From: Gymnogyps californianus | Taxonomy: Eukaryota > Chordata > Aves > Accipitriformes > Cathartidae | Direction: 5' to 3' | NCBI RefSeq assembly: GCF_018139145.2 | Contig: NC_059500.1 | Span: 52,570,663 to 52,634,662 of the forward strand | DNA length: 64,000 nucleotides | Translations under genes and position numbers: made by a program | The notes under the pieces: generated by a model | Told to the model about the DNA's origin: nothing | The model's database searches: none | What the model saw: the letters and a program-made list of their open reading frames with translations, nothing else | Part shown: positions 14,004-27,236 of the stretch, one piece after another | Numbering within the stretch: the stretch's first letter is position 1 | How the letters are laid out: each line of letters opens with the position of its first letter

Positions 14004-17000
14004 CCAAAACCAGCAACAAAGGAGAAATATTTACTCTGTGTTTTTACTTTTGATATAGAAATGTAGTTCAGTTTTAAGATAGGCTGTAATTAGTGGAGCT
14101 TTTTGCCCTTACAGGACTTTCTTTGTTTCTCAGTAACAGCTGTTTCACAACAGCAGTTGCAAAAACTATCAGCAATTTACAAATTAAATTTTTCACGACT
14201 GCTTTGCAAACGACCCCTTTCATATTATTCGTGAATCTTCCTGACATGAAGCTTTAAAATACAGATGACCGAATAAACAAACAACAAAAAATCAAAGGCT
14301 ACTTTACTGGCTTTGTGATGCTTTTTAAGATACAATACCATGAAAGCCTCCATCTTACACACGAAAAAATAAAGTTGTGGAGTTTCTAGAATCCTGGAAA
14401 TATGTCAGTAAATGTTTCAAATACCAAAACTGCTAATAATGTCTGCTTCTTTCTCATTGTATGGATAACAGCTGTCATGTGGGGCAATAGGAGCAACATG
14501 GAGTGCTCCTTTTTGCGTTTAGAGCATGACTAGACAATTGAGGAAAGCAGCTGATGGCATACACACTGAAGATGCAGCTGACGATGCGTGGCATTTCATT
14601 TCAGCCTTTGCCCTGATAAGTTTTTGACTAGTTTGTTGAGAAAGAAACCCTGCCCAACCTTCATTTTAATTCTGAACTTAATGAGTTGTCTGGGGATTGT
14701 ATGAGAGAGCCAGAGGGACCTAGATGAGAAGTAGGATGAATAAAGTCACTGTGAGTCTTTTCTCTTAAATAAGTATGAGTCTATTAACAGCCATTTTCTT
14801 AGTGCTATGTCTTCGGTTTTTTGCACGTCTTAAACTGTACTACTCGTCAGTGTAGAGCATAAACCTTACTTGCATATCCTCAGCTCCCAAATGCAATATT
14901 GTTTTCTAAAATATGTGGGTGACTTTAACCAGTTTAAAGGAAAAAATACAAAGTACCTTCACAATGGTAGCCATCTAATTACTTAAGTATAGTAATTAAT
15001 TTTAAAGTTATTCTGATGGTAAAGTTTGCTGTTTAAATGTAAAGCTTGACAGGAAAATAATCCAGAATTGGCTTTGACTTCATGTGTTCTCTTCCTGATG
15101 TCAGTGTGTTTTCTAAAGTAAAGGTTTCAGAGGTATTGGCAGATAGGCTCACAGGGCTGGGATCATAGATGGCATAGCTATAATACTGTTGACTTTTGTG
15201 AATTGAATGTATGTAATAAAGTTTAAAACATAAATGCTAAGTAACTTGAAAAGAACATCTTTAGGCTTATCAGAATACATTTTAGAAGCAGAAATGCTAA
15301 GGGAAACAGTTCTGTAAAAACACTGTAATTATTGGATGAAGGTATTTCTCAGCTTCATCTGTTTATTTTTGTTCTTTGAAATATGGTAGTCCAGATATGT
15401 ACTGTATTGATTTTTCTTGCTGCACGGTACTCTTTCTGTTATAAGCAACTGTTTGTAGCTATCCAGATAAGGAAGGCTTCAATAAAGATGTGAGCAATAT
15501 AAAAAACTTAAGAAATTAACTTATGCAGGTAAGAATGTGACCGGGAGGATTGTAAATTATGCCAGATTCAGTGGGAGTACTGAAAAACACCCTTGTGAAA
15601 TAAAATTTTGAGTTTAAAGACCTTGTTTCATTTTCCAAGTTAGGTTTACAATTTTAGTGCTAGCTAAAATTTAGGAAAATCCTTGTTGATACAATCCAGC
15701 AAAATTTGTCTGTGATTCTTCCTCTGTATAATCCAAGCTAGTTTTATGCATATCTTGTTGGTTATATCTTCACTTCATGTTCCATAATGTTGTTTCATTA
15801 AAAATATATACATATATGCGACAAAGAAGGAGGTTCTGCAGCTTTGTGAATGTAGTTATAAAAGAGGCATGAAAGAGCATCACTATTATTAATAAAAGTG
15901 TTGGATACTGTCATTTTGAAGGTTTTCTGTCAGCCAGTTAAAACTAAACTAGAAAGTCTTAATCAGTAACCACTGACGTCAGTGATACGGTCATAAACAA
16001 ACAGACTGGTAAGATGTCAGTCAGTACTAGATATAATTTCTTTTTTTCCTAGTTTAATACTAATCTTGACATGAGGATTCAGTAGAGCAGAACTAAAGTT
16101 TGGAGAGTTTTATGCTTAAAAATATCTTATTTAATATATTTGAAAAAATACTTGAACTGTGCAGGAAGCCTCAGTCTTATATATTACTAGACTTAGGAGT
16201 GAAAGCCTTTTATGGAAGTGCTAGAGAGAGTGTAATCCTCTGTTTTTAATCATAAGCAGACAGTAGAATATTACTAAGCATATCTCTATTTTACAGCTAA
16301 ACTTTTCATCCTTATTCTAAAAAGGACAAAAAAGTGCAAAGAAAAAGCCTAAAATATTCAAAAAAGCTTTATAATTGATCTTATCCACAACAACTGTCTC
16401 AACACTGCACAAAGTCAGGCTAGTTAAAAATGTTGACCTCTGCTGTATGTCATAGTGAATTAGAAAATTTACTGATAACAGTAAAACTTTTGTTGTCTAG
16501 CACTATTTCACACAGGGCTAATAACTGTTCCATGATAGGTATAACTCTGCAGAGACAGTCTCATATCCACATGCATTATTCTGAGTACTCTTTGGCAGTC
16601 TGATTCTTTTATATTATACAGTTATTGTTAAAAAAAAAAGGTTTAAGAGTCACAGAGAAATTACAGCATTTCTCTAAATTTGTGTAGAAATTTGAGGAAA
16701 AAAGCTATGCTATAGGTGCAGGAGGAAGAGAGGAGATGAGAGGTCATTTCTATGGCATTACTTACCTGTGAAAAAGCACCAGCATAATGAAATAGCTTGT
16801 AATCCTGGAGGGAAGGAGAGGGGTGGAGTTGCTTAGACAAGAGTTCTACACATAGAAACATCATATATATTGCTGAGAGATGTGTGGCCATATGGGTCAT
16901 AGTATGAAATGGGAGTAAACTCTAAATTTAGAAGCCACCTGAGGACTTTTGCAGGTGGGAAGCAGCATAATGAATAGCTGCTTCTTGCCTCTATGCATTT

Positions 17001-17008
17001 TCATATAG

Positions 17009-17013
17009 ATACT
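17009..17013 (+). repeat. Left target-site duplication of ERVL-like LTR
   Basis: ATACT here is repeated exactly at 18188-18192, directly after the terminal ACCACA. Confidence 0.85.
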
Positions 17014-17049
17014 TGTATTGGGTTTGCATGGCAAGGTTTTGGTAGCGGC

Positions 17050-17064
17050 GGGGGGGGGGGGGGG
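17050..17064 (+). repeat. Poly-G tract (15 G) inside LTR
   Basis: An uninterrupted G run close to the LTR 5' end is followed by CGGGCG. It is likely to be length-polymorphic and error-prone in sequencing. Confidence 0.9.
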
Positions 17065-17997
17065 CGGGCGCTACAGGGGTGGCTTCTGTGAGAAGCTGCT
17101 AGAAGCTTCCCCTATGTCCGATAAAGTTAATGCCAGCGGGTTCCAAGACGGACCCACCGCTAGCCAAGGCCGAGCCAATCAGCAACAATGGTATTGCCTC
17201 TGTGATAACATATTTAAGAAAGGGAAAAGAAGTTTCAGGGGAGTAGCAGTTGCAGCTAGAGAGAGCGGAGTGAGAAGATGTGAGAGGAACAACTCTGCAG
17301 ACACCGAGGTCAGTGAAGAAGGAGGGGGAGGAGGTGCTCCAGGCGCCAGAGCAGAGATTCCCCTGCAGCCCGTGGTGAAGACCATGGTGAGGCAGGCTGT
17401 CCCCATGCAGCCCATGGAGGTTAACAGTGGAGCAGATAGCCACCTGCAGCCCATGGAGGACCCCACACCAGAGCAGGTGGATGCCCGAAGGACGCTGTGA
17501 CCCCGTGGGAGGCCTGCACTGGAGCAGGCTCCTGGCAGGACCTGCGGATCCGTGGCCCCGTGGAGAGAGGAGCCCACGCTGAAGCAGGTTTGCTGGCAGG
17601 AATCGTGACCCTGCGGGGGACCCATGCTGGAGCAGTCTGTTCCTGAAGGACTGCACCCCGTGGATGGGACCCATGCTGGAGCAGTTCGAGAAGAACTGTA
17701 GCCCATGGGAAGGACTCACGTTGGAGAAGTTCGTGAAGGACTGTCTGCCATGGGAGGAACCCCACGCTGGAGCAGGGGAAGAGTGTGAGTCCTCCTCCCC
17801 CTGAGGAGGAAGGAGCGGCAGAAACAACGTGTGATGAACTGACCCAAACCCCCATTCCCTGTCCTCCTGTGCCGCTCGGGGGGGAGGAGGTAGAGAAAAT
17901 AAGGAGTAAAGTTAAGCCTGGGAAGAAGGGAGGGGTGGGGGGAAGGTGTTTTAAGATTTGGTTTTATTTCTCATTATCCTGCTCTGATTTGACTAGT

Positions 17998-18003
17998 AAT
18001 AAA
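17998..18003 (+). terminator. LTR polyadenylation signal AATAAA
   Basis: A canonical AATAAA lies about 190 bp before the LTR end, at the place matching the AATAAA in the related LTR at 22424-22429. Confidence 0.7.
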
Positions 18004-18187
18004 TTAAACTAATTTTTCCCCAAGTCGAGTCTGTTTTGCCCATGATGGTAATTAGTGAGTGATCTCCCTGTCCTTATCTCAACGCACGAGCCTTTCGTTT
18101 TATTTTTTCTCCCCTGTCCAGTTGAGGAGGGGGAGTGATAGAGCGGCTTTGGTGCATCTGGCATCCAGCCAGGGTCAACCCACCACA

Positions 18188-18192
18188 ATACT
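18188..18192 (+). repeat. Right target-site duplication of ERVL-like LTR
   Basis: This is an exact copy of the ATACT left of the LTR. Intact duplications imply a relatively young insertion with no rearrangement of the flanks. Confidence 0.85.
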
Positions 18193-21100
18193 ATTCATAC
18201 TAGTAAAAAAAACTTCTCCTAAAGAACTGCTTACTGTAGGCATATAAAAATAATTTCCTGCTGTCACCTTTCTCCTGTCTTGGAGATCTGGTTTTCTCCA
18301 TCATATATAGTATCCTGGGAGCAGCTCTGCTGGTGAGAGGTGGGGTGGTAAATGAGACCTTGTCCTATTAGAGAAGAAATCTGAATATGGTAGCAAAAAG
18401 CATGCTTTAAGATGAAGATAACTTTGCACAATGCATTCTTTGATATTCTCTAGTATGTATCAGTTACATCACTGGTGTCAACTTATGTCTGGGCTGAGAT
18501 GGTGCTATAGCATATTTAGAAACAGAGTGAGTTTGCTCACTATAAAGTGTGTTTTTATAGACTGCAGAAGTAGCTGTAACCTGTGAGGAGCTCTTTTCTT
18601 GATCTGAGTTGCTGTTGAGTTACTGTATTATGGTATAGATTTCTCCTAGCTTGTGTTTATTTGTTTTGCAACTTGATTTGCAAAGTACAGGCATTTTGTT
18701 GTATTTCTGAACCGTACTTTGAACCTCTTTCTGCCCAAGTGAAGGGATGTGAGTAACTTCTCCTGTTAAGATACAAGTTTTCTCTCTAGGGAATACACCA
18801 TAATAAGATTCGTTCAGAGGCTGCATTAAAGTAGCATTATATTTATAGGTGTTATTAACTTTACTTACAAGTCAAAAATAACAGTGAAGAACATTAAAGG
18901 CACAGAAAATGCATTACTGAGTCTCTCAGGTTTTTAGATTATTAACAACATTTCTGCGTTTTTAATAGAAAAAGAAGTGCTAAAGTTAATAAAACATACA
19001 AATATTTATTAACGTAAGTCTTACCAAGACCTTTGGCTCTCAGGCAATTCAGAAACATATTTGGGCCACTATATATGTTCCTTTGGTGAACTTGCTTTTT
19101 CTCGCACAAAGGGTTACAAAAAATTGTAAAATATGATTTTTTTATGTTCAAATGGATTCTATTAATGTTTTTCTACTCACTGTTTTCTACTTTATCTATA
19201 GACTTTTGTCCTTTCAAGAGAAGGGTCAAGGTCTTATGAGTGAAAAGGATATTATATGTAAAGACAAGAATTTACTGTTAGTATAATTTAAACCATAACA
19301 GTATAATCAAACAAATATTAGTAGTCCAAAATTAACTATTACAGAACAGAAAAAAAAAAAAAAACCAAACAAGGATACTAGTATACGAAAGAAGTTTAAA
19401 AAATAATTATACAGTTAAATTTGTTACACAATCACTTCCTGGTATTTCCCCCTTTTTCTGGTGTTGTGCTCATATTTGCAGTGCTCCTCTGGAGTCTTGA
19501 AGTCAATGGCTTCAGTGTGGCAGTACGGGCTGTACAGCAAGTTCTCATCATCGCAAGTCTGAGAAATGTGATGTTGATGTTGATCCTTCTTCCTCTCTCT
19601 AGGATCCACCTGGGATCATTTTTGTATGTTTGCTAGCACACTTGCACCTTGCTGTTTCTTCACCAGTCTGCAAGTTCATGTTACGTCTGATTTTATTATA
19701 TACCGTGCCTTTTATGTATGTCAGATACTGTTTCCCTTTTTGCTTTGTTACCCAGCTGCAGGCCTGCAGTTCTTTAACTGAGCATTGTGGGGTCTGCAGT
19801 GCCAGGCTGAGCCCCTTTTTTGACAGTCCCATGTCTGTGCTCATCTGCACCACATCTCCACTTCTCAAAGCCTCTGCTGTCATACAAAGCCTGCATTTCT
19901 CTATGTATACCATTGCATTAGAGTCATAAATACCTCATTCTCCACAAAGTTACCTCTTGTTATAATTTTGTATAAAAACTACAGCTGTAACATTCAAAGG
20001 TAAGCAAAAGTAAACCAAATTAGTGATAGCCACCTATCAGAAGAAAAATTACTGTCACATCTAAAGCAAGTAAAAATGAAGCTGCAGGCATGTTCAGGCA
20101 GAACAAGCCTGACAAGCCTCAGTGCTGAGGCCTTGCAAACCCAATCTGAAGCCTGTTACTAGCAGTACCATATCAACATCACTGGGCTACAGCATTATGC
20201 TCCTTTCCATTTTATTCTGCTTCTAAATGAATGTATTTATTTTGTATGCATTGTATGAATTTCAGCATAAGGACTACTAAAAATGCCTTTACTTATAGGT
20301 GTCACTTTTATTAAATATGTATAGCTAAAATCCCTTGTCACAAAATCATGTTAGATCTTATTAATTCCTCTCTGCATAGAAGAGACTGTGTGTAATGTAC
20401 TTGCCAGGGACCATCAGGAAGACGAAGTCTCATTATCAGATATGTGTCCCATTGTGGCAAACTAAACAAGGAATGGTGAACTACAAAAATGTATGACTGC
20501 TGTAGGCAGACTTACAGTCTCTTTTCTTCCTTCACTAAAGCCATTCCTGTGAAGAGTAATGTGATGGTTGTTTACCATCATCAAACAAGGGTGGAAAGTG
20601 AATGCGTTACAGGAGAGAAAAACACGCCATACAGATAGTGAAGCAAATACTTGTGTGAATACTTCTTGATCCCAGCCTCAGACAGGACCAGGCAAGTGTG
20701 GTGGCCATTTGGTCAGGACAGGACAGTGCTCTGACACTGCTGCCGCATATACAGCGGCTATCAGCAGAAGAAACGATAGACCAGGTGTGCCCTATGCCTA
20801 GTTCACCAGGCTTGTTTGGAGCTACATGTGGTTTGTGGTAGTTAGCTATCTCCTTTCAAGTGCTTTGCAAAAACTCCGTTTCAGAGGTTACATGGAGAGA
20901 AGTTTAATTTGCTCCCATTTTTCTCGCCACACTTAATGCCATAATTCTTGTAAGTAGAGCTTTTTTCAACAGAATGCTTCACATGGTTGATCCCTTGCCC
21001 ATTCAGCTGAGCATGGACATATGTATCTGAGCTGAACAGGGATGAGATTACTCTTATTTTTAAAGGAAAAACCACTTGTACGTATTTTGTAGATTCAGAT

Positions 21101-22035
21101 GTTAAGCCAAAAATGTTCAACTCTTATTACTGCATCACCTTCATACCAGATTTTAAAGCAAGTGCCTTTGACGTGTGCTTTAACTCCAGAAACTTTATAA
21201 AAATGAGCTTTTATACTGGCCTTGAGATTTTGTAGTTTTCATTTTAACATTACTTTTAATCAAACTGATGAGGCATAACTGAATGTTACATACTGCATTG
21301 CTAGCTTACTTGCTTATTTTTTAAATGGTGGTAATCCAGCCAGTGTTTTTCATTAAAAATATTACTAGTTTTCTAAATCATTTAAAATATACCATATAAT
21401 AGCTTTATTTTTCGTTGCCTTTGCTAATGCGCATCAATAAAAACAAAAACCCATCATATAGTTGCAACATTTCTTTTTCAGGATTTTTTTCTTCTTTTGT
21501 CTCCCAATATATGTAGCCCTTGGATTAACTTGAAAGAGCCTTAAATTAAACATAGTTTGTGTTTGTTACAAACAGTTTTGAGATATTAAGTTAAATACTA
21601 TCTATTAATGGGACAAACGGAAAATACAGTGTTGGTGTATGCACGACTCATATGTTATGAAAATACAAATTCAAGATGTAGTGCATAGATGTGATGGCTT
21701 GCATACCAGAATATTTATTTCACATAGTTCAAATTACAAAGCTGCAAAATATAGCTCTTGTTTAAACTGCATGAAAATCTACAGTATCAGGGTGTGACTG
21801 GCAGCCGTGTGCTCCTAAGTTCATGTTATTTAAAAGATGGCCCAAATGCTGAGATTTCTCATGACCACCTGCAACAAACTGAAAACCGTGTCACAAGCTA
21901 TGGCACAAACGCTGATAAAATAAAACCCCGTTGCACTATTTTTCACTTCTGTGACAAAATTTGCTAAATTTTAGATCTCATAATTCAGGTTAGTCTTGTT
22001 AAATTGGAAGTTAAATTACAATATAAATTTAGAAG
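18193..22035. other. Intronic sequence between two related LTRs
   Basis: No recognised gene lies here. The segment 19424-19913 is less AT-rich and is open on both strands, including a cysteine-rich minus-strand frame described in the findings. About 20640-20830 is slightly GC-richer and may be an old unclassified repeat. Neither has enough support for a named feature. Confidence 0.55.
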
Positions 22036-22615
22036 TGTTTTGGGTGTAGCTGGTAAGGTTTTGGCAGTGGGGTGGCTGCAGGTCTGGCTTCTGCAAGAAG
22101 GGACCAACGCCAGACACAGCTGGTTCCAGCCGATTCCAGCCGGCTCTGCAACAGACCCGCCGCAGGACGCAGCTGAGCCCATCAGTGAAGCCAGTAGTGC
22201 CTCTTGTGAAAACATATTTAAAAAAGGACAAAAATACCAGGCAGGCAGAGGAGGAGGGAACAGCGGGAAACAACACAGGGAACAGCAAGGGTAGAGGAGG
22301 AGGAGGGGAGGAGGTGCTCCATGGCAGAGCAGACATCCACACTGCTGCTTGTGTGGACAAGAGGAAAGGTGGTATTTTAATTTTTGTGTTTGTTTCTCAC
22401 TGTGCAGATCTATTTTAATTAGCAATAAATCACATATTAATTTTTCTTGAGTCTGTTTTGTCCACTAAAGTAATAGATAAGCAATATCCCTGCGTTTACC
22501 TTGATCCAGCTCTTTCAACCTGTTTTCTCCCCATGTCCCCAATGCTGAGGAAGGGGCGTGAGGGAGCGAGCGGCTGGGTGGGAGTTCAGCTCTTTGCCGA
22601 GGCTAACCTGCCACA
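22036..22615 (+). mobile_element. Diverged solo LTR of the same family as 17014-18187
   Basis: The start TGTTTTGGGTGTAGCTGG and the following AAGGTTTTGG align column by column with the start of the LTR at 17014. The shared blocks continue through a TATTTAAA box (22215-22222), an AATAAA signal (22424-22429) and the end CTAACCTGCCACA. It is only about 580 bp because the internal repeat block is missing. The five bases before and after (AGAAG and ACAGG) match at only three positions, so any target duplication has decayed. This points to an older copy. Confidence 0.85.
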
Positions 22616-23440
22616 ACAGGGAATGAGTTACACGAGTCAGTGCATGTCTCATAAACTATCCTCGATAGTATAAGCCTCGTTTGTGTCACAGTTTGGATGG
22701 TAAATTGGGAGTAAGTTCTTCAAGTTAACAGACGTACACCAGTTAAAACAAATACTGAGACCAGAAGCCATCTCCAAGGGTGTGGTTATTTTTATTGTAG
22801 ATGTTGTGTAAGAAGGAAATAAATAGCATAATCCAAGCAGGGAAATGATTCTTGTTTAGCAGGCTATAATTTTGGACTGACTTTTTCAAAAGTAGTACAA
22901 TTTTTACAGACTTTTAACTATAGGCAGATTTTGGCACTGTATGTACCTTGCTGTAGTGTATATGAAAGCTATGAACAGAGTCCTCTGAATAAATTGCTGT
23001 AAGCACTGAACCGCTGTAGTATAGAACAAAGATTTGTCTGCTGCCTGCTTTACGATACCATCTGTCTTGGACATGTCTTGTCTGTGCCTTCTTCCCAAGC
23101 TGCTATTTCAGATTTAAATGATTGTTTTCATCAACTATATTAATAAGAAATGTTAAAAAACATACAGAGAAATAGAACCATTTCAGGAGATTTTCTCAGT
23201 TACTCATAATCGAATAAAGTTACTACATTATTAGCAGTTGATATTGAGCTGTAGATGCTTAAAAATGGCTTGCAACTCTCCAGATAAATGAAAGACAATA
23301 GGTTACCACAGAGTAAATTAGAGGATTAAATGACTGGGACTAGCCTTGCTGACCTTCCTGAAGTTCATCTGCTTTTTTTCAGCATAGTAGTAAATTTCCC
23401 ACAGTGAGGCAACTTTGTGTCCACTTCAGACCTCTTTCAG

Positions 23441-23446
23441 TCTGTG

Positions 23447-23480
<34 letters not shown>

Positions 23481-23488
23481 TCTATCTG
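23441..23488 (+). repeat. Compound TCTG/TCTA tetranucleotide microsatellite
   Basis: Several TCTG units pass into about seven TCTA units and then TCTG. It is a typical length-variable marker. Confidence 0.93.
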
Positions 23489-23776
23489 TTTATGACCCTT
23501 GTGTTTATTAATTAAAATGTGAGGTTCTTTGGACTTCAAAACTGTTTACACCTTGATTTTGCCTGCAACACAGAGTCAATATTGACAACCTGATTCAATC
23601 AAAGAGTATCCCAAAAGCTTGAGCTTTTCTTGAAAATAGTGAATGTTAAACCCAAATATTTTAATGGGTGAGGTTTATGTTTTTGTTACTTTATAATAAC
23701 TATATGACATTGAGGCCACATCTGTGAATTTTTTTTTTGTATCTTCAAAAGCTAGAAAACAATTTTTCTTAAGTTA

Positions 23777-23874
23777 AAATTGAATTTTACATGGATTCAG
23801 AGAATTCCAAAAGCTTGGGCCTGTGTTTAAATGCAAATTAAATTTTACATGTATTCACAGAATTCTGAAAGCTT
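23777..23874 (+). repeat. 58-bp imperfect direct duplication
   Basis: AATTTTACATG-ATTCA-AGAATTC-AAAGCTT occurs at about 23783-23816 and again 58 bp later with few changes. It looks like an older local tandem duplication. Confidence 0.8.
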
Positions 23875-26800
23875 TCACACCTGTGAAAGGGGAGACTGGT
23901 CTCCTTGAAGTATTACCATCTTACAATGGGAATTAGATTTCTTACATTGCTCTTAGACTTTGGTGGTTGTACACACCATTAATGAAATAATGTCTCCTTT
24001 ACCTGATTGAATCTCTGCCCACCTTCTCCTTTAGTGATTTCATGTGTGTTAGGTTTCAGGGTTTGTCTTCTTTGTTTTGCTGTATTTTATTATGGTTTCT
24101 TACATCAAGAAAACGGGATTATCTTAGGAAACAGAGCTCAGAAATAAATTTATGGGAGGTAAATTTGGGAACAGTTTATGCCAGTATTACTGCACTCACT
24201 TCAGTGTTAGACAAGAATGAAAAGTTGAGTTGGGCTCTTCTTAATTGCTATTTTATTGATAGGATTTATACAATTGCAATTGTTTCATATTTCTTTAAAG
24301 CTGCATGAAATCGTGGCTTTTTTTTCTGTGGTAAGGCCATGGTTGACTACTTATTCCCATTTACTTTAGCAAACCAGTTTCAGGATTAATCGTCAATCAT
24401 TTGTAGCTCCTCCCTCGGAGGAAAAGACTGGGTTTCAACAGCTCAGGTCAGATGCAATAGTAAGAACAAATATACAGAAATAAAATCACAAAGGGGTAAA
24501 AGTGGATAGGTTCTTCACCTTACTCTGACATTGTAGTGCAGAGAAGAAAGATGGTTGTGTTGGAGTAGGGGGTTGATAACACTTATTATCCCTGTTGTTT
24601 ATTATGAGGAGTTAACCTTTAGCTGGGTGGCTGACTCGGGCAACTCCTCAGTAACTGTACGGTAACTGTTTGCCATACCAACACAGTTATTTCCTTCAAT
24701 TTGTTACACACCCACTACAGAGACCTCCTGTAACATCTCTGGAAGAAATTTTGTCAAAGTGATGCTAGCCAGAATGTTTCTACTTTTGTGCTGTTATTTC
24801 TCTATCGCTCTGTCTTCTCTACATGGGGAAAAGATAATCTTGGGTATTTAAAAATTAGAGTGTATGGATTTTGAAAGTAGAAATCAATCTGCGTATAAGT
24901 GGATCTGCTGCATGAAAGAGTTTGATATATTAAGAGTCAATTATAATAGCCTTTTGATGAACAAACCGTAGGTCATCAGTGTACTGTAGCTCCAGGGGAA
25001 ATATGTCTTCTCTCTAACATACATGAAAAGTGCCTAATACAAACATACATTACTGAAATGTCATCTTGTTTGAGTCAAGGTCAGAGATCTTTATGTGGTG
25101 TTTGCCACCTGAAGCAAAAGCAGTTAAGATGGTTCATGAATAATAGAAAAGAGCTTAGAAATATTGTGAGCTCATTTAACCTCTTACTGTTACTTTAATC
25201 GTGATTGGTCAGTTCAGAGGAGACCTAAGTCATGATTGGACAGATTGCTAAAATGTGTACAAATTTATTTATTTGAATAAGACACTTCTTGCATCTGAAA
25301 CACTGTATACACAATATTTCCACTTCCAGCTTGCCTCCCTCATTTACATCTAGTACAGCAGAGAACTGCTGAAGTTAAACTATTGCAGGAAGATCTGTGG
25401 AACAAATTGGCTTTAACAGCTGTTGGGGGGCGCAGTCAATCAAAGCTTGGAGTAGAAAAGATAACTGGTTTTGGTAAAAGCGAAAAAGGGAAGAGAGAAG
25501 AACCTAATGAAAATGTTCCCATGAACCCTTACAGTAATAATGTAATTACAAAGTTCCCTGCCGAGGACAATACCTTTTCTTATTGGGAAATAAACTGACA
25601 ACAAGATAATAGAATATAATGCTCATTATCTAAAAAATAAAAAAAAAAGTGTCAAGAATTATACAGTTCTTGTTAATGACATTCTCTTGTGAAATTAGGA
25701 TGTATTGACTTGCTTTGGATGCATTTAAATTCTGTCATCCTAAATTATAGTTTTCAGAAAGCATTTTGAACACATTTCATCATGAGTTGACTGCTGAAAG
25801 AGCAGCACTGAAGATTGTAGTCAGAGTCCTCCAGAGCTGCCTGCCTTTCTTGCCTGCACCAAAGAGTGGAGTTCATATTATTTCTAATTTCTTGTATGAG
25901 CTCTTCAGTTCTTTGTATATCCTAGAAATGGTTACCTTATGACTGTTTTATAACCCGGCCACAGAGGTTACATACCCCTCTGGTGAAAGTGAATTGACAC
26001 AGGAAAAACTGAACTCGGAATAGATTTACTGGAGTTTATTCTCAGTGAGTGAAATCCATAGGGTCTGGAGAAAGCTGCTTATTCTGGGAAAGTTAAATTT
26101 GTCCTAACATGTTGCCTTAAGGCTGTTGTTCTTATTTAAGGTCATCATTATGCAATGAAGAGCGCAGCATGATACTATAACGTTGTGAAGCACTCCTCAA
26201 TACTGTTATTACAGTATTTATTAGAAAAATTTCATCCTTAGAGATTAAAGAATTACAGTGATTAAAATTATTTTGAGTAATGTAAATACAAAAGTCAACT
26301 AATACAATATTTTGTTTTTCCTTATTGGGATTTAATCACAGTAATAAACAATTACCATTACATGCTTGGCATCAGTAAAATGTAGCAAAATAATATCCTT
26401 GTAACATAAAGAAGGCACAGCTGATTATAGTCTAGACGTTAATCCCAATCCAATTAGTTTACATTATTTAGAGGCCTTCTGGAAATGTTTTATTTAAAAA
26501 ACAGTAACACAGATTACTTAGATGCACTGTGAGACCAATTTACATCAGAAAGAAACATAAGTGTATCATCCGGTTTTGACCTTCAGATTTCTTATTCTTA
26601 AGAAATTCAGAAATAATCCAGAATTCCAAGACTAAGGTTCGGGTAAATCATTAGCATTTTTCTTCTTGTCCTGCAGTTTGCCTTAGCAAGTAGCCAAAGC
26701 ACAGACCAAAAACTCGTAAAAAAATTTGCATGTAATTACATTTTGTCATAAAAATAAAATAAAATAGTGTTCATGAATATATGTCTGAGTCTGGTAAACT

Positions 26801-27203
26801 TAAGCTTGCGCTTCGGCCGAACAAGACCATCTCTGCCTAGATGCAGTAACGACATTTGGATATCCAGCAGCCCACCACCAAGTATATAAATGTGTTATTT
26901 GCACATTGGAGGGGGGCAGTCAGACATAATAGTGTTGAAGGCATTGTGAAGCATTTATGAAGTCATGTGAATGTTTTGGAGTAATTTCCTGCTAAAATAT
27001 TAGGGTGAAGTGCCGTAATACTGAGGATTTGACACGCATGTCTTACAGTGGGATCACTCCAGACTTGCAGAATTTGCCTGTTTGTTTGCTTGGGTTTTTC
27101 TGCTTTTGGTTATAATTTTGACACTTTGAGTACTTTGGTTTAATTTGTTTGTGCTTCCTGTTTATCTCAGATTTTAGATTTTTGGATAGTCCTTTCCCCC
27201 CTT

Positions 27204-27236
27204 CCCCCCCCCCCCCCCCCCCCCCCTTTTTTTTTT
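27204..27236 (+). repeat. C23 run followed by T10
   Basis: There is an uninterrupted run of 23 C followed by 10 T, with further C-rich sequence just upstream. The opposite strand is a G23 tract able to form four-stranded structures. The exact length is probably uncertain. Confidence 0.9.

Larger units (their letters stand above)
7111..17008. other. Intronic sequence; short local repeats only
   Basis: This is AT-rich intron without a recognised gene or full element. It holds two small tandem duplications (7344-7383 and 9649-9680), a CATA microsatellite (13263-13283), a CAAA-rich stretch (13976-14003) and a CAG|GTAAGA motif near 15529. The open frames are short (at most 89 codons) and unremarkable. 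Confidence 0.6.
17014..18187 (+). mobile_element. Solo LTR, ERVL-like, with internal tandem repeats
   Basis: The element starts TGTATTGGGTTTGC and ends CAACCCACCACA, with the TG...CA ends of a retroviral LTR. It is flanked by a perfect 5-bp duplication ATACT (17009-17013 and 18188-18192), a length typical of ERVL-class and some other retroviruses. It has a TATTTAAG box (17211-17218) and an AATAAA signal (17998-18003). Between about 17480 and 17790 it contains degenerate repeats of roughly 45-55 bp built around 'CCCATGCTGGAGCAG', which make it about twice as long as its relative at 22036. No gag, pol or env flanks it, so it is a recombined solo LTR. The 160- and 242-codon open frames inside it are by-products of its GC-rich repeats. 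Confidence 0.9.

Noticed and set aside
17018..17827. 160-codon (+) and 242-codon (-) open frames
   Set aside because: They lie wholly inside a solo LTR and reflect its GC-rich degenerate repeats. They have no retroviral protein motif.
17014..22615. Two same-family LTRs as the ends of one provirus
   Set aside because: They differ strongly in length and sequence, each appears to end independently, the first has its own 5-bp duplication, and the 3.8 kb between them shows no retroviral gene.
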